A stretch of 64,000 nucleotides of DNA from Larkinella sp965227735 (GTDB lineage Bacteria; Bacteroidota; Bacteroidia; Cytophagales; Spirosomataceae): positions 1 through 64,000 of the forward strand of contig NZ_OZ245776.1 of the NCBI RefSeq assembly GCF_965227735.1, in the 5' to 3' direction. Of the stretch, positions 51,911-59,303 are shown one piece after another (positions within the stretch are counted from its first letter, which is position 1; each line of letters starts with the position of its first letter). The position numbers and the translations under genes are program-made. The notes under the pieces are model-generated. The model was not told where the DNA came from, ran no database searches, and worked only from the letters and a program-made list of their open reading frames with translations.

Positions 51911-52033
51911 TTGACCATTGACGATGGACGGTTGGCCATTGGCCATTGATTGTTAACTTTTGACGTCGCCCATTGGCAATAGTCACCGGTCCATCGTCAG
52001 CCGTCAATGGTCAATGGTCAATGGTCAATCATC
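51911..52033. repeat. TGACGATGG-family palindromic repeat, copy 2
   Basis: Between the redox operon and the response regulator; contains CCATTGACGATGGACGG, CCATTGG and, on the right, CCATCGTCAGCCGTCAATGG, with three tandem TCAATGG words. The stop codon of the regulator at 52025 falls inside it. Confidence 0.75.
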
Positions 52034-52768
52034 ACTTTTCAGTCCCAACGCTTTGAAAAGCTCTTCCCGGTGGGATTTGCCGATGGGAATCTTAACCCCT
52101 TGCAGGGAAATTTCGGTTGGGAAAATATCCTCGATGTGGTTGATATTTACGGCGTAACGCCGGTGGATGCGGATGAACAAGGCGGGGTCCAACTGTTCCA
52201 TAAAATCGTGGATGGTGGAGCGAACCATCACTTTCTTTTGGGAAGCCAGATGCAGGGTCACGTAATTGGCGTCGCTCTCCAGATAAAGCAGTTCCTTCAA
52301 AAACACCTTTCTGAACACATAACCGTCCTTCACAAACATGAAATTTCGGGCCGGGTGTGTGGCTACCGGCGCGGGCTTGACATCCGTCTGATTCCCGGTA
52401 AAGTTGCTGAAGGCGATTTCAATGGCCGCAAACAGTTCTTCCTTCGTAAACGGTTTTACGATATACGCATGCGGTTTTACCTTTTTGGCCCGGTCGATCG
52501 TTTCGGCATCGCTGTTGGCCGTTAAAAAAATAAACGGAACCGGATCGGATTCATTGAGCTTCTGCGCCACATCGATCCCGTCTTTCCGACCGGCCAACTG
52601 GATGTCGAGCAATACCAGATCCGGCTTGTCGTGTTCGAGCATTTCGAGGGCTTCGGTGTAGGTGATGGCCGGGCCGCAGTGCGAATACCCCAGCTCGTCG
52701 AGGGTATTCAGAATCGTCCGGGCAATCACCAGTTCATCCTCCACAACGCCTATTTTTAAAACAGCCAT
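52025..52768 (-). CDS. LytTR-family response regulator (second system)
   Basis: 247 residues. Receiver with Glu10-Asp11, phospho-acceptor Asp55 in DLVLLDIQLAGRKDG, Thr in IFLTANSD and Lys in YIVKPFTKEEL; LytTR DNA-binding domain with LLYLESDANYVTLHL and FIRIHRRYAVNINHI. Five bp separate it from the sensor kinase gene upstream, so it is the cognate regulator. The last codons and the stop lie in a palindromic repeat. Confidence 0.93.
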   Translation of the reverse strand: MAVLKIGVVEDELVIARTILNTLDELGYSHCGPAITYTEALEMLEHDKPDLVLLDIQLAGRKDGIDVAQKLNESDPVPFIFLTANSDAETIDRAKKVKPHAYIVKPFTKEELFAAIEIAFSNFTGNQTDVKPAPVATHPARNFMFVKDGYVFRKVFLKELLYLESDANYVTLHLASQKKVMVRSTIHDFMEQLDPALFIRIHRRYAVNINHIEDIFPTEISLQGVKIPIGKSHREELFKALGLKSDD

Positions 52769-52773
52769 GACCT

Positions 52774-55700
52774 TTAGTCTTCGTTTTTCCGCTGATTGCG
52801 GTTGGTAAAGTAAATGGTAAAAGCAGCCCCGTTTTTCGTGGCATACTGCACGCTGCCACCAATCTGGCGGCTCAGGTCATTGACCAGTTGCAGACCCAGC
52901 GTCGACGCCCGGGCCAGATCGAAACCGGGCGGCAGACCGGGGCCGTTATCGGCATACAGCAACTGGTATTTCCCTTCGGTGAGCGAACGAATTTCCAGAT
53001 GGATTTCACCGGCGGCTACTTCCGAAAAAGCATATTTAAAAGAATTGGACAGCAACTCGTTCAGGATCAGTCCCAGCGGAACGGCGGAATCAATATCCAG
53101 ATGCAAATCCGGCACGGTGATTCGGATGACGACCGGTTTTTGTTTTTGAAAAACACGCTGAACCTGTCGGCAAAGGTCATTGATAAATCGTTTCAGATCA
53201 ATCGTGCTGAGGTTTTCGAACTGGTACAGGTTCTGGTGAATCAGCGCAATGCTGCGGACCCGGTTTTGGCCATCCCGCAAGGCATCTTTAGCGGTTTCAT
53301 CCGTCAAGCTCCTGCTCTGAAGTTCCAGCAAGCCCGAAATAACCTGCAGGTTATTCTTGACCCGGTGGTGAATTTCTTTCATCAGCACATCCTTTTCCAG
53401 CAGCAAATCCGACTGTTCGGCCAGGGAGCGTTTTAACTGGACGGTTCGTTCATTAACCGTTTGCTCCAGCTTTTTTTTATCATCCGCCAATTGTTTTATT
53501 CTGAACTGAATGAAGAAGTAAACCGCCAGCAAAAACAGCAGGATGGCCCCGGAAATAAACCACCATTGCCAATAAAACGGCTTTAAAACGGTCAGGGGAA
53601 GTATCAATTCACTTTTGCTCCACGCTCCCTCCCCGTTTTGTCCTTTGATGTGCAGGGTAAATTCGCCATAGGGCAGCCCACTGATGCGGATGGAATTCTC
53701 CGTGATGTAATTCCAGTCCTTATCGATGCCTTCGATTTTATACGCATACCGGTGCGCTTCTTCTTTGGTAAAATCCAGCAATTGAAATTCCAGGGTAAAA
53801 AACCGGTCATTGGGTTTCAGCGTAATGTGTGCCGTGTTCAGCAGTTCGGTGGTTTTGTTGACCAGCTCATTTTGAGAGCTGACAAACTGGTTAAACGCAA
53901 TGATCCGCAACGGCACTCGAAGCACGGTGGTATCGGCTCTGAAATCCCGGGGATAAAACGCATTGACACCGTCGATGCCCCCAAAAAAGAGCCGACCGTC
54001 GCTGCTTCGAAACGAAGAAGTTCGGTTGAACTCGTTGTGTGTAATGCCATCGACGGTGGTGTAGGTATTGACAGAAAACGACTTTTGGTGAAAGCGGATC
54101 AGGCCGTAGTCAGAACTGATCCAGAGATGGTCAAATTCATCGGGTTCAATCCGGTACAACACATCGGACGGAAAACCGGCGGTGATGTTGAACTGCCGGA
54201 TTGCGTTGATTTTGGGGTCCCAGCGGTATAACCCTTCGCCGTTGGTGGCCAGCCAGAAAATCCCGTCGGCATCCCGGTAAGCATCCAGTAAACTCAGACC
54301 ATTGAGAAAAGGGGATTGGATTTTGACGAATGACGATGGTCGATTGACCGCCGACGATGGACCATTGACGATTGACGATGGTCGGCGGTCAACGGTCAAT
54401 CGTCCATCGTCCATCGTCAGTTTAAACAACCCATTCTCGGCCACGGCCCAGACGGCACCGGTATTGTCTTTAAAGAACCGGTACACAAATTTGGCTTCGG
54501 GCGTATTGGGCGGTGTCACGGAAAGCGAATCGAACCGGCGGGTATTGGAATTGAACAACGAAAAACCGGTGGTTCGGCCCAGAAGCAACAGGCTGTCGTT
54601 CAACGAAAACAGCGACCAGATTTCCGACCCCTGCCCGCCCGGAATGGTTGTAATCGTATTCTTCGCTACATCGTACCGAAACAGGTTATAACCGCCAACG
54701 TAAAGATTCGAATCGTGTTGAACAATCGCATATTTAATTTCCTCATCGGAAACCGACTGTAGTTTACCGCCCTGCTGTCCGAACGTGTGCGCCCAGATAT
54801 TGGCAACGATCGGGCCGGTTTTCTCCGCATATATTCCCCGGGCCTGGCTGTTGGGCTGGACGGTTTGCTGACTGATGGAAAAATACGGCACGAACCGGTT
54901 CTTTTCAATCGTCAGTTGCAGCACCCCGAGGGAAGTACACAGCCAGAGGTTGCCCAGATTGTCCGGAAAAAGCCCGTAGATAAACAGATTTTCAAATCCT
55001 TTCCAGTCCGGTTTCGCCACGATTTTCAAAAAAGCATCTTCCTTCCAGAGGTAAAGCGCATCCGTACTGATGTACAAAATGGAAGAAAGGGCATTGGTTG
55101 CAACCACAATCTGATACCAGTACCGGTCTTTTACCGCGTTCAGGTAGTATTTTTGCGGATCCCCGACGGATTCAAACCGGCCTTTTCGGGTCAGCTTGCC
55201 AACAGCAAAGTGATCCACTTCGGTTTTGGTGTTGTAGGTAACGAGCAGTTCGTTTTGGCGCGTAAAACCCAGGGGTAATGATCGCAACACATCCTTTTGC
55301 GTAAAGGCAAAAACCGTATCACTCGTGATCAGATACTGGGTGTCCTGGTTGGTTAATTTCAGCAGGGCATTTCCGTTTCCGAACACGCAAAAAGGCCCGG
55401 TAACACGGTGGTTGATCTCTGACTGGGTTCGATCCCAGCCTTTCAGTTCGTGGCGGAGCCGAAACCCCCGTTCGGAAGAATATTTCCAATACCGGAAGGG
55501 AAAAGCCGTCAAAAAACTGACTTCATCGGTACCGTCATTGGCGATCCAGTAGACATCCTGCTCTTTAAACGGCAGGTTGGGAAAAGCCGCCGTCAGTGTT
55601 TTAACTTCCTGCGTCGTGGCATCCATCACATCCACTTTTCCATTGGTGGTGAGCTGGAACCCCGTACTGCTGTAGGCAATGAACAAGTGATTGGCATCAT

Positions 55701-56031
55701 CTTTTGCCAGTTGCACCACTTTATTATCCTGCAGATGATTCCGTTGTCGGGTAAAAAGCAGACAATCTTTCCCATCATAACGGTTCAAGCCGTTGCGGGT
55801 GCCAAACCAAAGAAAACCGGCGGCATCCTGTAGCCCACAAAACACCTCGTGAGAAGCCAGGCCATTTTCAATAGAAAGCAATCGCTTGGTAATGGTGTAG
55901 TCCGAAGGCGCTGGTGTCAAGTTGTTTTGCCCCGGCAACGAATGACCGATCAGCAGGAAAACCAGAACCAGGGGGCTGCGAAAAATAGAAGAAAAGAGGT
56001 TTCGCTTTAAAAGCCAAACGAACCGGGCCAT
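52774..56031 (-). CDS. Propeller-type sensor histidine kinase (HisKA_2), with an in-frame repeat insertion
   Basis: 1085 residues. Signal peptide (SPLVLVFLLIGHSLPGQ), regulator-propeller sensor blades (FLWFGTRNGLNRYDG), Y_Y_Y domain (YAYKIEGIDKDWNYITEN), one transmembrane helix (WWFISGAILLFLLAVYFFI), then HisKA_2 with VLMKEIHHRVKNNLQVISGL (His888/889) and HATPase (LGLILNELLSNSFKYAF, ADNGPGLPPG, STLGLQLVNDL). Between FKLT and FVKIQSPFLNG a stretch of about 33 codons is encoded by a palindromic DNA repeat (54323-54420) and reads repetitive PSSIVNGPSSAVNRPSS, not a propeller blade. Forms an operon with the regulator at 52025. Probably senses a nutrient. Confidence 0.92.
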   Translation of the reverse strand: MARFVWLLKRNLFSSIFRSPLVLVFLLIGHSLPGQNNLTPAPSDYTITKRLLSIENGLASHEVFCGLQDAAGFLWFGTRNGLNRYDGKDCLLFTRQRNHLQDNKVVQLAKDDANHLFIAYSSTGFQLTTNGKVDVMDATTQEVKTLTAAFPNLPFKEQDVYWIANDGTDEVSFLTAFPFRYWKYSSERGFRLRHELKGWDRTQSEINHRVTGPFCVFGNGNALLKLTNQDTQYLITSDTVFAFTQKDVLRSLPLGFTRQNELLVTYNTKTEVDHFAVGKLTRKGRFESVGDPQKYYLNAVKDRYWYQIVVATNALSSILYISTDALYLWKEDAFLKIVAKPDWKGFENLFIYGLFPDNLGNLWLCTSLGVLQLTIEKNRFVPYFSISQQTVQPNSQARGIYAEKTGPIVANIWAHTFGQQGGKLQSVSDEEIKYAIVQHDSNLYVGGYNLFRYDVAKNTITTIPGGQGSEIWSLFSLNDSLLLLGRTTGFSLFNSNTRRFDSLSVTPPNTPEAKFVYRFFKDNTGAVWAVAENGLFKLTMDDGRLTVDRRPSSIVNGPSSAVNRPSSFVKIQSPFLNGLSLLDAYRDADGIFWLATNGEGLYRWDPKINAIRQFNITAGFPSDVLYRIEPDEFDHLWISSDYGLIRFHQKSFSVNTYTTVDGITHNEFNRTSSFRSSDGRLFFGGIDGVNAFYPRDFRADTTVLRVPLRIIAFNQFVSSQNELVNKTTELLNTAHITLKPNDRFFTLEFQLLDFTKEEAHRYAYKIEGIDKDWNYITENSIRISGLPYGEFTLHIKGQNGEGAWSKSELILPLTVLKPFYWQWWFISGAILLFLLAVYFFIQFRIKQLADDKKKLEQTVNERTVQLKRSLAEQSDLLLEKDVLMKEIHHRVKNNLQVISGLLELQSRSLTDETAKDALRDGQNRVRSIALIHQNLYQFENLSTIDLKRFINDLCRQVQRVFQKQKPVVIRITVPDLHLDIDSAVPLGLILNELLSNSFKYAFSEVAAGEIHLEIRSLTEGKYQLLYADNGPGLPPGFDLARASTLGLQLVNDLSRQIGGSVQYATKNGAAFTIYFTNRNQRKNED
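54323..54420. repeat. TGACGATGG-family palindromic repeat, copy 3, inside a coding sequence
   Basis: The plus strand reads TGACGAATGACGATGG, then CGATTGACCGCCGACGATGG and TCGGCGGTCAACGGTCAATC; words and symmetry match copies 1 and 2. It is translated in frame within the sensor kinase gene without a stop. Confidence 0.85.
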
Positions 56032-56212
56032 TGTAAAGGGTCTTAAAACCGCCGGCTAGATACGATAGATGTTCATAAAGCGCAACAATTATTTCGTTAT
56101 TGTTCCCGCAGAACCATAGCTGGTTGCTCCATAACCGCTTTTTGCCCGGCCTTGTCCCCCCTTTAGGGGGCGGTGGGGCAACCACAAAATCACCGCCGGA
56201 TTCCTATTTGGC
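56032..56212. other. Noncoding upstream region of the second sensor gene
   Basis: No gene seen. The only notable item is a short GC-rich hairpin, CCCCCCTTTAGGGGGC at 56155-56171, before a partial related motif. The sensor gene promoter should be here but no clear element was found. Confidence 0.4.
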
Positions 56213-56370
56213 TTATCAGCCCACTGCTTTAGCTGTGGGTATAGCGAAAAGTACCCCCTTCCAACAAAACCGTTTTAACGGTTTGCGGGACGATGAAACC
56301 GTTAAAACGGTTCTGTCATGATTCGGGTTTGTTTCCATTTACCCCACCGCTAAAGCGGTGGGCTGATAAA
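56213..56370. repeat. Diverged copy of the 33612-33836 palindromic element
   Basis: Left arm TTATCAGCCCACTGCTTTAGC and right arm with GCTAAAGCGGTGGGCTGATAA pair imperfectly; the centre holds AAACCGTTTTAACGGTTT and AAACCGTTAAAACGGTTC, the same inner hairpins as the perfect element. Confidence 0.85.
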
Positions 56371-56439
56371 CATTCAATTAGGCAGTTGTTGTGTTGAATC
56401 ACTAAAACGTCACCGGGTTTGCCAGACACAATCCCCCTT

Positions 56440-57153
56440 TTAAAACCGCCCGAATTCTTTGTAGACATCGAAGGGATCACGCCCGGTTGCCATGGCTTCC
56501 CGGCTGCGGGATTCACTGGCAAACCACTCTTCGGCCAGTTCCAGAACCGGAATGGTCAGGTCGTACGGCACCACTACCACACCATCGTTGTCGCCGAAAA
56601 TGTAATCGCCGGGGTTCACTTTCAGCAACCCATCCATTCCCTTCACAAAAATGGGAATCTGGTAATCCACCACCATAAACCGCCCGAAGGCTTCGACCGG
56701 ATTCCGAAACCGGCAGAAGGTCGGGAAGTCCATGTCGATCAGGTAGTTGGAATCCCGCGTGGAGCCGTCGATAACCGCCCCAACGCAGCCGTGGGCAGCC
56801 GCTGCCGTAGCCGAGATTTCGCCGAAATGCCCGCAGGAAGTGTCGCCCTGGGTGTCGCGAATCTGGACAATCCCCGGTTTCATGCTTTTGAACATGCCGA
56901 GCCGGATGTCGTGGACTTTCGTGTCCCGGCTGGGCGTTGCCACGCCGTGGGCCGTAAACGCCGGACCAGCCACTTTCATGGTGTGGGTCAGCGGATACAC
57001 CCCGCTGGCCATGCACTGCTTGTGATACCCGAGGTGTTCGAGGGCGTCCGAAACCAGGCCCGTATACAGCGTGAGATACCGGCTCTGGATTTCCTGCCAG
57101 TCATAGTTAACGTCCACTTGCCGAACAGGATACGAATTCGTCATTACTTCCAT
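56440..57153 (-). CDS. RraA-like (HMG/CHA aldolase family) protein
   Basis: 237 residues. Family motifs: TGLVSDALEHLG near the N-terminus, a central GHFGEISATAAAAHGCVGAV leading into IDGSTRDSN, and GDYIFGDNDGVVVVP near the C-terminus. Members include 4-hydroxy-4-methyl-2-oxoglutarate aldolases and, more widely, aldolases or decarboxylases in sugar-acid catabolism; RNase E regulation is restricted to gamma-proteobacterial RraA. Last gene of a cluster with the LamG, MFS and GH2 genes, so a catabolic role is likely. Confidence 0.85.
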   Translation of the reverse strand: MEVMTNSYPVRQVDVNYDWQEIQSRYLTLYTGLVSDALEHLGYHKQCMASGVYPLTHTMKVAGPAFTAHGVATPSRDTKVHDIRLGMFKSMKPGIVQIRDTQGDTSCGHFGEISATAAAAHGCVGAVIDGSTRDSNYLIDMDFPTFCRFRNPVEAFGRFMVVDYQIPIFVKGMDGLLKVNPGDYIFGDNDGVVVVPYDLTIPVLELAEEWFASESRSREAMATGRDPFDVYKEFGRF

Positions 57154-57195
57154 TATGCTACGTAGTTAGTGAGTTAATACTCGATTTTATTGTTG

Positions 57196-58047
57196 TTAAC
57201 CGCCGTTCCCGACCGGGTTCGGCAGCGGATTATTGTGATGAATCTGCTGAATTTCTCCGGCGGACAACGCCCGGTCGAAAACCGCCAGACCGCCCAGTTG
57301 TCCGACAAAGTCGTTGCCGATGGCTCCCAGCCGGTGAACGGCCCCCACCGTGAAGTCGGAGCCGGTTTCGCCCCCGTCGAAAATACCTTCGGCATACGGA
57401 TACGGATTCCGGCCGGGCCGCACGTCGAACCGACCGTTGTGGTACGACCGGATTTCCCGCCCGTCGTACGTCATAGCCAAAAACGTCCACGCATCAAATG
57501 GCACGGGCGTCTGGCCGATGGACACATCGACGCACCATTTTTCGCCGGGGGTCGGCCCGCCCACGCCCGAAATGTGGCCGCACACCTGGTCGGCGCTCTG
57601 GTGCAGCCGGATGTTCAGAAACAGGCAGTACTGCCGCATTTTCCGGGTTTCATTCCACAGCCCGGCAATGGCTTCGCATTCGGCGTTGTGGTTGCTTTTG
57701 GGTTGACGTTTCACCCAGGCCAGCACCGTCACCTGGGCGTTTTTGCCGTGCATGTTCAGACCGGGACAGTCGGCGCGGGGAATTGTCAGGTAGTCATGTT
57801 CCCTGATATCCAGGGAAAAATCCGACAAAACACCGCCTTTCACCATCGGCACCGGCCCGGTTGGCTCCTGCAAGCGGTAGGCATATTTCCCTTTGGAGAG
57901 CAAAGGCTGTTTCTCCGAAAAATCCCAAAGACACAGCAAGTTCGGAACCGACACCAGGGATTGATCCGGTGGCGTGGCTTTGCTGGAAGACATCATCATC
58001 ATACCGCTGAGCAGGGTGGTTTGCGTTAGAAAAGTTCGTTGGTTCAT
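57196..58047 (-). CDS. Exported LamG-like jellyroll protein
   Basis: 283 residues, with a Tat-like or plain signal (NQRTFLTQTTLLSGMMMMSS). One laminin-G-like concanavalin domain: LAWVKRQPKS, AWTFLAMTYDGREIRSYHNG, and the terminal FVGQLGGLAVFDRALSAGEI, a classic LamG ending. No catalytic motif, so binding or structural. Starts 4 bp inside the MFS gene's end, so it is translationally coupled to the transporter. Confidence 0.85.
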   Translation of the reverse strand: MNQRTFLTQTTLLSGMMMMSSSKATPPDQSLVSVPNLLCLWDFSEKQPLLSKGKYAYRLQEPTGPVPMVKGGVLSDFSLDIREHDYLTIPRADCPGLNMHGKNAQVTVLAWVKRQPKSNHNAECEAIAGLWNETRKMRQYCLFLNIRLHQSADQVCGHISGVGGPTPGEKWCVDVSIGQTPVPFDAWTFLAMTYDGREIRSYHNGRFDVRPGRNPYPYAEGIFDGGETGSDFTVGAVHRLGAIGNDFVGQLGGLAVFDRALSAGEIQQIHHNNPLPNPVGNGG

Positions 58048-59303
58048 TCGATTGGTTCGCGGTCTCTGTCAAAAAACCAGAGGGCTCCGCTGCCGATAAA
58101 CAGGCTCCCCAGTACGTAAACTCCTGAAAGACTGGCGAGACCGAGCGTCAGACCCAGCGTGGGTTTCAGAACACCGAGCAGATAGGGGGCCGAAGCCCCA
58201 ATCAGAAAGGCGCAGGCCAGCATCAACCCGTAGGCCGACGAGCGGATTTTGGGCGACACCACCTCATACAGCGAAGCGACAATGTTGGAATCGTACCAGC
58301 CCCGAAAAATACCAAACAGAAAGAGGGCAACGTAGGTCATGGTCTGCGTCTGGCTCATGCTGATCCAGTAGATAAACGGCGCTCCCAGCAACAAGCCCAA
58401 TGCCTGAACGACCAGCCGACTGCGGGGGTTGGTTTTCGCGAAATGATCGGAAATTCTGGCACCCGACAACACCCCCAGAAAAGCCCCGAGGTGGTGGTAG
58501 AACAGAGCCGAAAAACCGGCATCGGTCAGGCTCATCCCGAACTTGTCGACCAGGAACGAAGGCATCCAGGTCAGGTAGCCGACGTTGACAAAAACCATGC
58601 AGCCAAAACCCAGCGTCAACATGATGACGGTTGGTTTTCGAATCACAATGCGGGCGGTTTCGCCGATTTCGGCCAGCAACGGTTTTTGCGGGTCGGTTTT
58701 CAGAACGGGGGTGTCTTTCGGAATTCGGATAAAAAACACCACCGCCAGCAAAATCCCCAGCCCGCCGAAGAGGTAAAAAGCTTTTTGCCAGCCGTATTGC
58801 TCCCCGATGTACCCCGCAATAATGCCGCTCAGGATAATCCCGAAATACACCGCCGTCTGGTGAATCGACAGGGCAAACGACCGGCTTTCCCGGTATTTTT
58901 CGCCCAGCAGGGCATTCGCCGAGGGCGCATAAAACGCTTCGCCCCCGCCCGTGGCAATGCCCCGCAGCAGAATGAATTGCAGAACGGTTGCACAGAAACC
59001 CGTCAGCAGGGTTGCGCACGACCAGAATAGCAGACAAAACCCAAGAATATTCCGGCGCGAAAACCGGTCGCCAACAAAACCGGCGATGGGTACCAGCAGC
59101 CCGTAGGTCCAGACCAGCGCAGAAGCAATCAGGCCCAGTTCGGCATCGGTCAGGCCGAGGTCCTGGCGGATGAGGGGCAGCACGACGCTGAAAATCTGCC
59201 GGTCGGCCTGGTTCAGAAAAAACGCCAGCCAGAGCAGCGTCAGCAACTCCCAGCGAAAACCGGTCGGTTTTTGCGTTACAACGGGGGCGGGTTCGGTCAT
59301 CAT
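58044..59303 (-). CDS. MFS transporter (sugar/hexuronate-type)
   Basis: 419 residues with 12 predicted membrane helices. MFS motif A is GDRFSRRNILGF after helix 2. The pattern NQADRQIFSVVLPLIRQDLG near helix 1 occurs in spinster-like and hexuronate-type MFS families. Overlaps the GH2 stop by 1 bp (TGATG) and the LamG start by 4 bp, so the three are one translationally coupled unit. Substrate presumably a product of the GH2 enzyme, or a sugar acid. Confidence 0.9.
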   Translation of the reverse strand: MMTEPAPVVTQKPTGFRWELLTLLWLAFFLNQADRQIFSVVLPLIRQDLGLTDAELGLIASALVWTYGLLVPIAGFVGDRFSRRNILGFCLLFWSCATLLTGFCATVLQFILLRGIATGGGEAFYAPSANALLGEKYRESRSFALSIHQTAVYFGIILSGIIAGYIGEQYGWQKAFYLFGGLGILLAVVFFIRIPKDTPVLKTDPQKPLLAEIGETARIVIRKPTVIMLTLGFGCMVFVNVGYLTWMPSFLVDKFGMSLTDAGFSALFYHHLGAFLGVLSGARISDHFAKTNPRSRLVVQALGLLLGAPFIYWISMSQTQTMTYVALFLFGIFRGWYDSNIVASLYEVVSPKIRSSAYGLMLACAFLIGASAPYLLGVLKPTLGLTLGLASLSGVYVLGSLFIGSGALWFFDRDREPIE

